From: Clostridia bacterium
GTDB lineage: Bacteria > Bacillota > Clostridia > Oscillospirales > SIG627
Length of the DNA: 5,780 nt
Direction: 5' to 3'
Assembly (NCBI GenBank): GCA_017408325.1
Contig: JAFQUW010000040.1
Location: 1 to 5,780 of the forward strand
Part shown: piece after piece, positions 5,751 through 5,780 of the stretch
Layout of the letters: the number at the start of each line of letters is the position of its first letter
How positions within the stretch are numbered: position 1 is the stretch's first letter
Program-made: the position numbers and the translations under genes
The notes under the pieces: model-generated
Told to the model about the DNA's origin: nothing
Seen by the model: the letters and a program-made list of their open reading frames with translations, nothing else
Databases searched by the model: none

Positions 5751-5780
5751 CAAAGAAGAAAGCAATACAAAAAACTGCAA

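Noticed and set aside
5764..5780. Possible T-run of a terminator for a leftward gene beyond the window (TTTTTT on the minus strand)
   Set aside because: Any stem would lie outside the window and cannot be seen. A six-base A/T run alone is not evidence.
1..5780. CRISPR array, insertion sequence, prophage or defence genes
   Set aside because: No regularly spaced repeats, transposase-like frames or terminal inverted repeats were seen; every long sense frame is a recognised chromosomal gene.

Overview
The window is an ordinary chromosomal housekeeping stretch. It most likely comes from a GC-rich member of the Clostridia (Firmicutes), for example a gut Oscillospiraceae-like or Christensenellales-like lineage. 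The reasons are GC-rich genes set against very AT-rich promoters of the sigma-A type, a purine-rich AAAAGGAG ribosome binding site, a tRNA with an encoded CCA tail, a SanA-type DUF218 protein and a DUF1015 protein. The DUF1015 family is often found near serC/serA in Firmicutes. This assignment is an inference from style; no sequence search was possible.

Layout. (1) Positions 1-598, minus strand: the N-terminal half of serC (phosphoserine aminotransferase). It is cut by the window edge just past the PLP-binding lysine and driven by a near-consensus promoter at 664-691. (2) Positions 599-826: a divergent intergenic region with the serC promoter facing left and a tRNA promoter facing right. (3) Positions 827-903: tRNA-Arg(CCU) with its own terminator at 904-929. 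(4) Positions 990-1688: a single-gene unit encoding a membrane-anchored SanA/YdcF-type DUF218 protein, with its own promoter and a terminator overlapping its stop codon. (5) Positions 1800-5705: a two-gene operon, a DUF1015 protein followed after 12 nt by valS (valyl-tRNA synthetase), both read from a promoter at 1728-1756. (6) Positions 5706-5780: a perfect 15-bp purine/pyrimidine hairpin, then an A-rich end with no recognisable gene.

The genes share a loose theme of amino acid supply and translation: serine synthesis, an arginine tRNA and valine charging. The one protein of unknown function with real interest is DUF1015. It carries a DGHHR motif resembling ParB/sulfiredoxin-fold proteins, has clustered cysteines, lies near serC and is co-transcribed with valS. 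I see no mobile element, CRISPR array, phage gene or defence system, and nothing that amounts to a new multi-gene system. The long antisense reading frames are by-products of the codon bias of the real genes.
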